Shown here: one piece after another, positions 8,591-17,282 of the stretch
How the letters are laid out: each line of letters starts with the position of its first letter
Numbering within the stretch: position 1 is the first letter of the stretch
DNA from: CAZLGM01 sp964623625
Lineage (GTDB): Bacteria; Desulfobacterota; Desulfobulbia; Desulfobulbales; Desulfocapsaceae
DNA length: 64,000 nt
Reading direction: 5' to 3'
NCBI GenBank assembly: GCA_964623625.1
Contig: CAZUUJ010000012.1
Span: 1-64,000 of the forward strand
Program-made: the position numbers and the translations under genes
The notes under the pieces: generated by a model
Seen by the model: only the letters and a program-made list of their open reading frames with translations
The model's database searches: none
Told to the model about the DNA's origin: nothing

Positions 8591-10390
8591 CTATTTATCT
8601 TTACATTGCCTTGAAATCCAACTCTTATTAAGCACCAACACATCCATTTTTGTTCGAAGGAAACAATCGAGGGCTTCTTGAGGTTTACAAACTACAGGTT
8701 CATTCTCATTAAATGATGTATTAAGAACAATGGGAACATTTGTGATCTCCTTAAAGCAAGAGATCAAGTTATAATACAGGGGGTTCGTCCTCTGGTGTAC
8801 TGTTTGCAAACGACCGGAACCATCCACATGGGTAACAGCCGGAATCTGCTCTCTTCTCTCCTCCCGAATCTGGAACACCTGCATCATAAACGGAACATCG
8901 TCATCTTCCTCAAACCACTCTGGTACGGCTTCTCTTAAAATAGAAGGGGCAAATGGTCTGAAAGACTCTCTTCGTTTTATCTTCATATTTAGAATATCTT
9001 TCATATCAGCCCGTCTGGGATCACACACGATCGAACGGTTTCCCAAAGCTCGTGGTCCCCATTCCATTCGTCCCTGAAACCAGCCAATCACTTTTCCATC
9101 CGCTATTGACTCGGCTGTTTTCTTACACAGCTCTTCTTCATCAGGTATAAACTCAATAACACATCCCTCTTGAAGTAGATCAGTTTTTCTTTTTTCCAAG
9201 AGAAGCTCAATTTCATCCTGACTGAACTCAGGACCCCAGAAAGCATGATCCATCACAAAATCGTTTGTCTCTTCCTGATTGAATTTATACCATGCTGTAA
9301 AAGCTGCTCCGATAGCACCGCCACCATCTCCTGCCGCTGACTGAATATACATTCTGGTAAAAGGAGTGCGACGGTAAACTTTCCCATTGGCAACGGAGTT
9401 CATGCCACATCCGCCTGACAGGGTTAACGTGTCAATCCCGTGTTTGGCATGAACAACCTCCAACAAATTAAAAAAGGCCTCCTCATACATAACCTGAACA
9501 GATCGAGCCAGATTACGATGGCAGTCTTCAAGGGGTTGTTCTTTACTGCGCTTAGGGAAACCAAGCAATTGTTCCATTTGATTACTAAACAGCTTACCTA
9601 CTCTTGGAATACCATCGGACCACTGATACTCGACACCTGTTTGATGATGCTGAAAGTAGTCAAGATTGAGAAGATAACGACCATTGCTTTTACAATGAAC
9701 CAACTCTCTCATCTGCTCCATATAGGTTGGTTGACCGTATGGTGCCAGCCCCATCACTTTATATTCATCACCATAATGGGGAAAACCGATATACTGGGTC
9801 ATTGCCTGATAAAATATTCCAAGTGAGTGCGGGAAAAAGACCCGATCCGTTATTCGGATATCCGAACCATTGCCTACTCCCCATGCGCCACTAGAAAAAT
9901 CGCCAAAACCGTCCACTGAGACTACAATGGATTGCTTATACGGTGACATAGTATGGGCGGAAACAAGGTGGGCGAGATGGTGTTCGACAGGCACTATGGT
10001 TCCCTGAAATCGATCTTCTGGAAAACAGCGCTTGAGTTCTCCGATAACATCACCTCGTTTTTTTCTGTTCTTTATTCTGTCGAGGATAAAACTCAAGTTC
10101 GGTTTCTTTTGCAGAACATAACTGATTTTTTTTAAAAGGTTCGCCTGGGAATTACTGTTAACCGCTATGTAATCTACTTGCTCCAGTGAAATATCTGCCT
10201 CACTTAGACAATACTTGATAGCCTGTGAAGGAAAACCCGCCCAATGCTTTATGCGACGAAAACGTTCCTCTTCAGCAGCCGCCAGCAACTTACCCTCCCT
10301 TACCAGGCAAGCAGAAGAATCTCCATGATAAGCATTCAATCCTAATATATTCATATTACTGCTCAATTTATTGCCATTATTTTTTTGCAA
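8591..10390 (-). CDS. Carbamoyltransferase 1 (NodU/CmcH/TobZ family)
   Basis: The protein of up to 599 residues opens its conserved core at Met13 (LGLNAYHGDSSACL), so the true start may be the ATG at 10354, not the one at 10390. It shows AAAEEERFRRIKHWAGFP, EHHLAHLVSAH with metal-ligand histidines, VSVDGFGDFSSG, and in the C-terminal domain FQGRMEWGPRALGNRS, RPFAPSILRE, THVDGSGRLQ and VLNTSFNENEPVV. The family moves a carbamoyl group from carbamoyl phosphate, through carbamoyl-AMP, to a hydroxyl, often of a sugar. The 5' end overlaps the methyltransferase gene at 10377 by 14 nt if the long start is used, which suggests translational coupling. It is one of three paralogues in the locus. Confidence 0.92.
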   Translation of the reverse strand: MQKNNGNKLSSNMNILGLNAYHGDSSACLVREGKLLAAAEEERFRRIKHWAGFPSQAIKYCLSEADISLEQVDYIAVNSNSQANLLKKISYVLQKKPNLSFILDRIKNRKKRGDVIGELKRCFPEDRFQGTIVPVEHHLAHLVSAHTMSPYKQSIVVSVDGFGDFSSGAWGVGNGSDIRITDRVFFPHSLGIFYQAMTQYIGFPHYGDEYKVMGLAPYGQPTYMEQMRELVHCKSNGRYLLNLDYFQHHQTGVEYQWSDGIPRVGKLFSNQMEQLLGFPKRSKEQPLEDCHRNLARSVQVMYEEAFFNLLEVVHAKHGIDTLTLSGGCGMNSVANGKVYRRTPFTRMYIQSAAGDGGGAIGAAFTAWYKFNQEETNDFVMDHAFWGPEFSQDEIELLLEKRKTDLLQEGCVIEFIPDEEELCKKTAESIADGKVIGWFQGRMEWGPRALGNRSIVCDPRRADMKDILNMKIKRRESFRPFAPSILREAVPEWFEEDDDVPFMMQVFQIREERREQIPAVTHVDGSGRLQTVHQRTNPLYYNLISCFKEITNVPIVLNTSFNENEPVVCKPQEALDCFLRTKMDVLVLNKSWISRQCKDK

Positions 10391-11012
10391 CAGCTAGCAT
10401 TGATTTTGCCAATGGTGGTACTCGTCCTGCCCGAAGAAATGAGATATCTGAAAAACCAGCTTCCGATAAGAGTATCTTCAGGGTGTTCTCTGAAAAAAAC
10501 TTTATATGTCCGCCATCCCATAAGCTGGAAAAATGTGTATCCCATTTACCAAAGAGTGAAATGAGTAGGTTTTTAAAATATCCATAATAAGGGGTTGATA
10601 TTATACCAACACCTCCAGTTGATAATAATTCATAAAATGAAGCAGCAAATTTTCTCGGATAAAAACAGTGTTCAACTACTTCAAGACTAATCACAATAGG
10701 AAACGTACCGTATTTGTCTGCCAATGGTTCATAAGCATTGCCTTGAAATATATGTAAATGAGGAAACTGCTTGTTTGCTACTTTAACACCTTGCTCAGAA
10801 GGATCAACACCAGTTACTTCAAAGTTTAAATCACTTAACATATTTGCCGTTGCCCCATTACCACAACCAATTTCAAATATTCTTTTATCGGTCAAGTCCT
10901 GTCGAATAACAATATCCCTTAAAATCGGCCAAATATATTTGTGGGAACAATTCATCGAAATATCCCCATATTTGTATCCACTATCGAGTACCTGTTCAAG
11001 TTCGGTTTTCAT
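10377..11012 (-). CDS. Class I SAM-dependent methyltransferase
   Basis: The 211-residue protein has the SAM motif IFEIGCGNGATANMLSD (about residues 43-59). An acidic turn follows (VTGVDPSEQG), then VISLEVVEHCFYP and a GGVGIISTPY strand, all matching the Methyltransf_11/23 group. It lies between a family 2 glycosyltransferase gene (9 nt upstream) and carbamoyltransferase 1, with very short gaps, so it is part of the same transcript. A role in methylating a sugar of the repeat unit is inferred from context only. Confidence 0.8.
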   Translation of the reverse strand: MKTELEQVLDSGYKYGDISMNCSHKYIWPILRDIVIRQDLTDKRIFEIGCGNGATANMLSDLNFEVTGVDPSEQGVKVANKQFPHLHIFQGNAYEPLADKYGTFPIVISLEVVEHCFYPRKFAASFYELLSTGGVGIISTPYYGYFKNLLISLFGKWDTHFSSLWDGGHIKFFSENTLKILLSEAGFSDISFLRAGRVPPLAKSMLAVAKK

Positions 11013-11021
11013 TGGTATGTC

Positions 11022-11861
11022 TTATTTATATTTATCTGGACGCAAACGCCGAGTATCATATTTTTTTATTTCAATCATCCGTTGATAAAGGGACTTCATT
11101 AAACAGAATACCAACCCGTCCTTGCCGTCAAGAAATCCTAAACGAATAAAATAGCTATAAATAAAGTAAATCAAGGGTCTTGCGGGAGCTCTTAAAGCAA
11201 TGCCTTTCAATGCTGAACGACGGACAAGAGGATCGCTTGAGAGCAGATCGAGGAATTGAATGGGGTTCTTCTCAAGCTCCAGTTCATATTCGGCATCTTT
11301 ACTGGAGTATCTGTTCTGCCTTTCAAACCACTCATCAATTCCTTTCAAATTTTCATCAATCAGGTCATTCTCAAGAGTGCCGATTTCCCCTTCGGCTTTC
11401 TGAGTTTCAGCATGGCCTCTATTGACGTAGCGGACTTTTTCTTTATGAATAAAGCGAACAACCCAGGTAGGATAAAGACTGCTGTAACGCAACCATCTCC
11501 CCCACATATAAAATCGACGCCTTACTTTATACGCGCCAGTGCCTTGAAACTCCTGCTCCGCAATGTAACTCATTTCATTCACCAAAGAACCCGGCACCCG
11601 TTCATCGGCATCAAGAATCAAGACCCATGTATATTTAATATCAATGGTATCCAACGCCCAGTTCCGTTGGGAGCCGAATCCCTCAAAAGCATGTTCAAAT
11701 AATCGTACTCCCTTTTCAAGGCAAATCTCTTTTGTACGGTCAATACTAAACGAATCGACAACTATTACATCATCACACCAGTCAAGCGAATTTAAACACA
11801 CAGGGAGATGTAATTCCTCGTTTAAAGTAAAAATAAGTACTGATATTTGCGGAATGGGCAT
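11022..11861 (-). CDS. Glycosyltransferase family 2 (WaaE/KdtX-like)
   Basis: The 279-residue GT-A fold protein begins ISVLIFTLNEELHLPVCLNS. It shows CDDVIVVDSFSIDRTKEI and GFGSQRNWAL, then VLILDADERV with the metal-binding DAD motif near residue 88. The spacing, with FGSQRNWAL before DADE, is that of the WaaE-like group that adds glucose or heptose residues to LPS cores, though many homologues work in capsule loci. No membrane segment is clear, so it is likely peripheral to the inner membrane. It sits 10 nt after the acyltransferase gene on the same strand. Confidence 0.85.
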   Translation of the reverse strand: MPIPQISVLIFTLNEELHLPVCLNSLDWCDDVIVVDSFSIDRTKEICLEKGVRLFEHAFEGFGSQRNWALDTIDIKYTWVLILDADERVPGSLVNEMSYIAEQEFQGTGAYKVRRRFYMWGRWLRYSSLYPTWVVRFIHKEKVRYVNRGHAETQKAEGEIGTLENDLIDENLKGIDEWFERQNRYSSKDAEYELELEKNPIQFLDLLSSDPLVRRSALKGIALRAPARPLIYFIYSYFIRLGFLDGKDGLVFCLMKSLYQRMIEIKKYDTRRLRPDKYK

Positions 11862-11871
11862 TAGGATCGTA

Positions 11872-12966
11872 TTATCCTGTTGAAGGAACTAATCGATGAC
11901 GGATACGAAAAGCGGTTTTTTCAAAAACCATATAAAAAATCCATCCTGCAAAAAGTATTATAGCGACTTCAAGAATCAATGCAGGTATTTCCATCCAGCC
12001 GGGACTTGGAGAGACCAGTCTTACAAAGCCATGAATCACTAGAGCATGTACCAGATAGACTGAATATGATATTTTTGCTAGCCACTCTGCCGGAGCAATT
12101 GAGAACTTTTCCACCCAACTGCGATTAACCAATGCTATAAGCAAGCATGTGAATAAAAGAGCCAATAACAACGGATTAAAGACAAACTCCGCTTTTTTAC
12201 CGAAATCCAGATAGATGAGAATTGCAGTTGCCAATACTCCCCACGCCGCATATGGAGCAAGTTGCACAACCAACTTCCTGTAATTCACCTGCAGATACGC
12301 CATTGAAAAACCTATCATCAACCCGTCTGCATACAGATGTGTTGCTGTTAAATGGTAACCAAAACCAGTAATTTCAGGTACATACTCAATATATCTGAAA
12401 ACAGCAGGCAATACCGGCAAACAGGTGAGCAACAACCACCTTATTTTTGCCATAAACACAAATAAGAGTGGAGTAAAAAGATAAAAATGTTCCTCAATAC
12501 AAAGGGACCAGCTAACATAAAAGAAAGGGAACTGCTCATAATAGTTTTGAATAAAAAGGAAATAACCAAGATCCAAAGGTTCCTTTCGATATATCCAGAC
12601 AGCGACCCAGGCAAAAAACAGACCACCTAGATATGGTGGTATTGTTCTTAACCAGCGACGCAGCCAAAAACGAACCACCCTAACCTTTCCCGTAAAAACC
12701 AACTCCTTCCAGAATAGTCCACCGATCAGCCATCCACTCAAAACAAAAAACAGATCAACTCCCTCTGAACCATAATTTGTATATTTCACCAGCCAAGGTC
12801 TTGCCACTGGCCAACCCTGCGATATATGATGGACCATCACAGAAAAAATTGCCCCTGCCCGCAAGCAATCAAGCCAGGGATTTCTATATTTTTTTTTGTT
12901 TCGTACGTGGTGCATTGATTTAAACCAATCAGGTGCTCTTATTCGTGCCTCTGAAACCACTGCCAA
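11872..12966 (-). CDS. Acyltransferase 3 family membrane protein (OafA/YrhL-like)
   Basis: The protein of up to 364 residues has about ten hydrophobic segments. It carries acyltransferase-3 signatures: LDCLRAGAIFSVMVHH near residues 33-48 with the His pair, GVDLFFVLSGWLIGGLFW, RRWLRTIPPY and SWSLCIEEHFYLF. These proteins move acetyl or other acyl groups across the inner membrane onto sugars. The TTG start at 12966 overlaps galE by 28 nt; an ATG at 12915, just before the conserved NPWLD, is an alternative with no overlap. Neither has a good Shine-Dalgarno. With the SGNH protein at 7374 it suggests O-acylation of the glycan. Confidence 0.85.
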   Translation of the reverse strand: MAVVSEARIRAPDWFKSMHHVRNKKKYRNPWLDCLRAGAIFSVMVHHISQGWPVARPWLVKYTNYGSEGVDLFFVLSGWLIGGLFWKELVFTGKVRVVRFWLRRWLRTIPPYLGGLFFAWVAVWIYRKEPLDLGYFLFIQNYYEQFPFFYVSWSLCIEEHFYLFTPLLFVFMAKIRWLLLTCLPVLPAVFRYIEYVPEITGFGYHLTATHLYADGLMIGFSMAYLQVNYRKLVVQLAPYAAWGVLATAILIYLDFGKKAEFVFNPLLLALLFTCLLIALVNRSWVEKFSIAPAEWLAKISYSVYLVHALVIHGFVRLVSPSPGWMEIPALILEVAIILFAGWIFYMVFEKTAFRIRHRLVPSTG

Positions 12967-13943
12967 GCCGTTTCCACTATTCTTTCAAGATCAGCATATT
13001 GGGCCTGCCAATTTAAAACTTTCTTGGCTTTTACCGCTGATCCCACGAGAACCGGTGGATCACCTGCTCGTCTGTCTGAAATCCTAAACCGAATATCAAC
13101 TCCCGTCACCCTGCGACAGACATCAATTACCTCTTCTACGGAAAAACCGTTGCCATTTCCCAAATTATAGACTTCCGCACCAACCATCTCTTTATCTAGC
13201 AATCTCTCCATTGCAGCAATATGCGCAGTACAGATGTCTGATACATGAATATAATCTCTTATGCATGTGCCGTCAGGCGTATCAAAATCATCACCAAAGA
13301 TATTGAGTCGCGTATCAGAGGGATCACCACCCCTGTGAATCCGAAGAGCTTCAAGCAGCACAAGGGGAATCAGATGGGTCTCAGGATGATGACGCTCACC
13401 CAGTACTCCTCTAGGATCACAACCCGCCGCATTAAAGTAGCGTAAAGAGACACTCTTTAATCCATATGCGGTGCCATAATCGGCCAGTATTCCTTCAGTA
13501 AACAGTTTTGTCCGGCCATATGGATTAATCGGCATTTGAAGACAATCCTCATCAATGGGTACTTGCTCTGGAATTCCATATGTGGCACATGTCGATGAAA
13601 AAACCAGTTTATCCACACCGGTATCGAGCATGATATTGAGCAGGTTTCGAGTACCAATGACATTATTTTCATAGTAATCGCGCGGTTTTCTAACCGATTC
13701 GCCAACATATGCCAACGCACCGAAGTGCATGACAACGTCGAACGATCGATTGCCAAACAACTCGACCAAATCTTGAGGGTTTCGAAGATCTCCCTTTATA
13801 AACTCTCCGGCAATGACCATTTTACGAGATCCCTGGGAAAGATTGTCAAAAGTGGTTATTCGATCCCCTCTTTCCTGAAGCATCTGTACCATGTGTGAAC
13901 CGATATACCCTGCTCCACCGGTCACAAGCACCGAAACACCCAT
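12939..13943 (-). CDS. galE: UDP-glucose 4-epimerase
   Basis: The 334-residue extended SDR has GGAGYIGSHMV at residues 9-19. VFSSTCATYG holds the catalytic Ser-Thr, and YGRTK the Tyr-Lys pair near residues 145-149. RYFNAAGCDPRG and GTCIRDYIHVSDI are GalE hallmarks. It interconverts UDP-glucose and UDP-galactose (or the N-acetyl forms) in the cytoplasm, feeding the glycosyltransferases around it. It follows a GT4 gene by 34 nt and may overlap the acyltransferase gene. Length is typical. Confidence 0.93.
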   Translation of the reverse strand: MGVSVLVTGGAGYIGSHMVQMLQERGDRITTFDNLSQGSRKMVIAGEFIKGDLRNPQDLVELFGNRSFDVVMHFGALAYVGESVRKPRDYYENNVIGTRNLLNIMLDTGVDKLVFSSTCATYGIPEQVPIDEDCLQMPINPYGRTKLFTEGILADYGTAYGLKSVSLRYFNAAGCDPRGVLGERHHPETHLIPLVLLEALRIHRGGDPSDTRLNIFGDDFDTPDGTCIRDYIHVSDICTAHIAAMERLLDKEMVGAEVYNLGNGNGFSVEEVIDVCRRVTGVDIRFRISDRRAGDPPVLVGSAVKAKKVLNWQAQYADLERIVETAWQWFQRHE

Positions 13944-13977
13944 TTTCCCTCCAATTATCAGGCACCGGTCAAAACAA

Positions 13978-15132
13978 TCATTGCAGTACTTCTTTGTAAC
14001 ATTGGATCATCTGCACTGCCAGGCCTGGCCAAGTATAGTGTTTTGTTATCCAGGCCTTTCCGTTTTCACCGTAGTGTGCCAATCTTTCGCTGTCGAAAAA
14101 GAGATCCTGTAGAGTTCTTTGTAACGCATCCGGTTTTACGACTAATCCGGCCCTTGACTCACTGACGACATATGCTGCACCAACCTCCTCCGTCACGACA
14201 ACAGGCAGAGAACGAATCATCGCCTCCAGCACTGTATTGCCGAAATTTTCGGAATAAGAGGGTAGGACAAAGATTCCGGCGGCAGCAAACAACGCCTCTT
14301 TATCAACCCCTGAAACAGACCGAGTGATAAAAGAAACACGGTTATGCAACGCCAACTCATCCACTTTTTTCATCAATGTGGTTAAATAATCTTCCTCATC
14401 ATTCCCGGCAATAACCAAAGGAATAGTTGTTATTTTCGACCAAGCTTCAAGCAGACGATCCAATCCTTTTTTCCAACTAATACGGCCTAAAAAAAGCACA
14501 TACGGCTTTTGTTGAATAACACCTACAACATCCTCCGCCACTTCTTCTTTCGTCCATTGAATCGGTTCCTCAACACCATTTGGTATTTGGTAAATATGAG
14601 CGGTATCAAGCCGAAGTTTTCGTATTTCTTGAGCCTCCAGTGCGGATGTGACGTGGAGACCAGCTGCGTATTGAATATTTTTTTTTTCAATTAATGTAAT
14701 CCAGGCAGTCTTCAGCCACCTGCTTTTACGTTTGATCAAATCACTCACCAACATTCCCCTCGGAGAAAGAAGATAGGGAATGCCCTTTCTTCGAGCAATA
14801 CGTGCTGCGGCCCAAGTCGGCCAGAGAAACACAGAGTGCAAATGAACCAAGTCAAAACCAACCATTTTTTCCTGAAAAAACGACATCATTGATGGAGAGT
14901 AATATAAACGTCGACCAACTTTACTCTGAAAATACCAGACAAATACGCCGTCAAGATCAACAGGCTCATTTAAAGCCACGTTACTGTTGTATGGGCCATC
15001 AACATTGGTTGTGGCCACATGAATTTCATGACCCGAAGCAGCAAGGGCTCTGCATAAACCATGTACCGAATAAATCGGGCCACCATATCGGATTGCCGGA
15101 AGATAGCTTGGAACCACGTGAAGAACTCTCAT
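13978..15132 (-). CDS. Glycosyltransferase family 4
   Basis: The 384-residue GT-B protein begins MRVLHVVPSYLPAIRYGGP, the usual GT4 acceptor-domain start. It has VHLHSVFLWP and LSPRGMLVSD mid-way. The C-terminal domain carries VLFLGRISWKKGLDRLLEAW, then VLPSYSENFGNTVLEAMIRSLPVV with the conserved E-x7-E pair, followed by VTEEVG. It would move a sugar from a nucleotide donor to the lipid-linked repeat unit on the cytoplasmic face of the membrane. It is the first gene after the palindromic element at 15202-15445, so that insertion lies between it and the methyltransferase gene at 15464. Donor and acceptor are not predictable. Confidence 0.88.
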   Translation of the reverse strand: MRVLHVVPSYLPAIRYGGPIYSVHGLCRALAASGHEIHVATTNVDGPYNSNVALNEPVDLDGVFVWYFQSKVGRRLYYSPSMMSFFQEKMVGFDLVHLHSVFLWPTWAAARIARRKGIPYLLSPRGMLVSDLIKRKSRWLKTAWITLIEKKNIQYAAGLHVTSALEAQEIRKLRLDTAHIYQIPNGVEEPIQWTKEEVAEDVVGVIQQKPYVLFLGRISWKKGLDRLLEAWSKITTIPLVIAGNDEEDYLTTLMKKVDELALHNRVSFITRSVSGVDKEALFAAAGIFVLPSYSENFGNTVLEAMIRSLPVVVTEEVGAAYVVSESRAGLVVKPDALQRTLQDLFFDSERLAHYGENGKAWITKHYTWPGLAVQMIQCYKEVLQ

Positions 15133-15201
15133 GGTTTATTTCAATTTCTTATGATTATCAGACCACATGCTTTTTTTCGGATGAACCTTTCATATCAATA
15201 T

Positions 15202-15445
15202 CCTGAATCCGTGAGCGACCATAGGAAGTACTCTTGGGGTGCATTCGATAGCGCTGTAGCTTTACTTGATTTAACTGATCAATAATAGTGAACTATATCG
15301 GTCAGTTAAATCAATTAAAGATGCAGTGCTAGTGGATGCCCCATAGGGCGAATCACCTTTTTTGGTTAAAACAGCAGGGTCAAATAATATCATATTATAT
15401 CAGTGCATTACCAACTCAAACAACGATTTTCTTCACGGATTCAGG
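15202..15445. mobile_element. Non-autonomous palindromic element (MITE) with IS1380-type ends
   Basis: The 244-bp element starts CCTGAATCCGTGAG and ends with its inverse (CTTCACGGATTCAGG), flanked on both sides by AATAT (15197-15201 and 15446-15450), a 5-bp target duplication. A long central inverted repeat has arms 15260-15278 and 15302-15320 (18 of 19 matching) around a 23-nt loop. The two halves are related for another 20-25 bases outward (GGGG..CAT..TAGC.CTG). It has no ORF. Its ends match those of the IS at 28863-30510, which could supply transposase. It fills most of the 15133-15463 gap. Confidence 0.8.
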
Positions 15446-15463
15446 AATATTATTAAATTGAAC

Positions 15464-16198
15464 TTATTGTAAGGATCTCAATTTTGTCCGAATACCCTTT
15501 GCTATTGTAATAAAAATCGGCGGTGTGATGGCTAACAGCACACTTCTAATAAACGGTAAGACACGCTTTACTGATCGTTCTTCTACTCCATTTTGATACT
15601 TGTCAACCCAAAATTTCTGGTGGGGAACAATAAACTTTTCCATTGATTTCTCTTTTCTGGCAACAGTCCATATAATAACATCAAGAGATTCCCACGGACT
15701 TTTGAGTGGAATCCCCGTTGATGAACTGTATTTGACATAAACAATTGTAAATCCATTGAGCTTAAAAGCCTCCGTTATAAGTTCGGGGCTAAAAGTATGA
15801 AATCCATGGTAATAATAACCACGTACAGGTGTATGTAAAAAAAAGTGTCCTCCAACTTTTACCATACGCATACAATTTTCTAACGCTTGTCTTGTATCAA
15901 AGATATGTTCAAGAGTTCCGACATCGATTATCGTCCCGTATTTCTCATACTCCTCTTTAGGTATGGTACAATTGAAATCATGTTTGTGGTTTGCTCGTTC
16001 GTCAAACAAGTCGGTAATATCAATATCTTTTAAACCTTTATTTTCCAAAAGTGCTTTCATATCCGGAAAATCATAGTCATGTGGAATATTTTTACCGTAG
16101 ATATCCTGATAACCTAGAATTAATAGCGGTTCGGAAAAAAATGAAGGCAAGTTAAAAATTTCTCTATAGAATGGTATGTGTTTCTTTAAAATGGCCAT
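15464..16198 (-). CDS. Putative class I SAM-dependent methyltransferase
   Basis: The 244-residue protein lacks a clear glycine-rich SAM motif at its start. It does show PLLILGYQDIYG, then TIIDVGTLEHIFD (about residues 88-100), MRMVKVGGHFFLHTPVRGYYY and FHTFSPELITEAFKLNGF. This resembles the post-motif half of Methyltransf_11/23-like proteins found in sugar loci. A hydrophobic stretch near residues 215-235 (SVLLAITPPIFITIAKGI) may touch the membrane. Methyltransfer is therefore tentative. The stop codon is only 18 nt from the edge of the palindromic element at 15202-15445. An upstream FkbM gene in the same direction lies 131 nt away. Confidence 0.6.
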   Translation of the reverse strand: MAILKKHIPFYREIFNLPSFFSEPLLILGYQDIYGKNIPHDYDFPDMKALLENKGLKDIDITDLFDERANHKHDFNCTIPKEEYEKYGTIIDVGTLEHIFDTRQALENCMRMVKVGGHFFLHTPVRGYYYHGFHTFSPELITEAFKLNGFTIVYVKYSSSTGIPLKSPWESLDVIIWTVARKEKSMEKFIVPHQKFWVDKYQNGVEERSVKRVLPFIRSVLLAITPPIFITIAKGIRTKLRSLQ

Positions 16199-16329
16199 AT
16201 ATTGTTCTCAGTCTCTCTCATTTTCTTGACAGCCAAAAATAAAAAATTTCAGGCTTCGATATACGATCCCCATATTTGTTTCTGAGGACAAATCAGAAAA
16301 CTCCGTCACAATAAAAGAAGTGTATGGCT

Positions 16330-17085
16330 CTAATCTCTTCGTCCAAACAAAGCAGTACACCAGGCTAACGTATTTTGCTGTCGCTCTTTTTCATATAGAT
16401 CGATTAAATAATAACCTTTTCTTCTTAACAAACTTAAAAGTTCATCTGAAGATGCCTGTCCTTTATACATTTTCACAAAATTGATTTCCACCAGAACAAA
16501 TCGAATCAAACCATGCTCAAGGGCATTTGCGCCTCCTGATAACACTTCAAGATCATAACCTTGAGTATCTATTTTTAGTAAATCGATTTTCCCGATTCCT
16601 TTTTTACTAAGAAAATAATCCACTGTTTCTACCTTGACAGTTTCTCTACTCCTTTCGACTACTTTCCGGAAACGATTTTCACGATCCTGGTCCATAGCTA
16701 AAAAAGAACTCAGATTTGCTTTATTGTAGTTTATAAATTCAAGCTCTTTTGCCTCACTACCAAGCGCGTAATTATATAAATTTACTCTTTTTGTATATTT
16801 CTTTGAGCTTAATATTTTAAAGGTGCTCTCCGAAGGCTCAAAAGAGAATATACAAGGATCTTGAAAAGCCTTTAGCAGATTATCTATAGTTTGCCCGATA
16901 TTAGCACCAACATCCAAACAAACAGGTGACTCTGTCTTGAGTAAGACCTTTAAGTCAGCAAAAAGATTAATCCCAGAGATAACACTTACGTCATTCCGAA
17001 TCACTTTTAGATTCATATGAGCTAAGAACCCATTAATGATTCTTTTCAATAAACTCTTCATATTTATGTTTTTTGAGTTTAACAA
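16330..17085 (-). CDS. FkbM family methyltransferase (1)
   Basis: The 251-residue protein has VCLDVGANIGQTIDNLLKA (SAM motif I, about residues 56-74). It continues with IFSFEPSESTFKIL, LYNYALGSEAKELEF, VETVDYFL and IDLLKIDTQGYDLEVLSGG, the ordered signature of FkbM-type O-methyltransferases. Likely acceptor is a sugar hydroxyl in the glycan. The first codon at 17085 may be replaced by Met9 at 17061. Just upstream (17136-17281) sits a palindromic element that separates this gene from the GT4 gene before it. A paralogue is at 27038. Confidence 0.87.
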   Translation of the reverse strand: MLNSKNINMKSLLKRIINGFLAHMNLKVIRNDVSVISGINLFADLKVLLKTESPVCLDVGANIGQTIDNLLKAFQDPCIFSFEPSESTFKILSSKKYTKRVNLYNYALGSEAKELEFINYNKANLSSFLAMDQDRENRFRKVVERSRETVKVETVDYFLSKKGIGKIDLLKIDTQGYDLEVLSGGANALEHGLIRFVLVEINFVKMYKGQASSDELLSLLRRKGYYLIDLYEKERQQNTLAWCTALFGRRD

Positions 17086-17135
17086 ATCAAGATTCCACCA
17101 AAGGTGCCTGTCACATTTCTTGCCTACAACTCTAT

Positions 17136-17281
17136 CTAGTGCCCATCCAGAAACGGCCTTTTTCTCCTAACTCTTCGTTGCAGAGAAAAATTTATCCTCG
17201 GAATATCACTTATATGCCTGTGGTAAATTTTTCTCTACGCCTCGATTTAGAAGAAAAATTCTCGTTTCCGGATGGGCACTA
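17136..17281. mobile_element. Palindromic TA-flanked element (IS630/mariner-like MITE candidate)
   Basis: A 146-bp unit is flanked by TA on each side (17136-17137, 17280-17281). Its terminal inverted repeats are GTGCCCATCCAGAAACG (17138-17154) and the inverse of GTGCCCATCCGGAAACG (17263-17279), 16 of 17 matching. A second, perfect 13-bp inverted repeat lies inside (AGAGAAAAATTTA, 17181-17193, and 17224-17236). There is no ORF. TA duplication and short TIRs suit an IS630/mariner-type mover, but no partner transposase is in the window. Its right edge lies 1 nt from the stop codon of the GT4 gene at 17283. Confidence 0.65.
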
Positions 17282-17282
17282 T

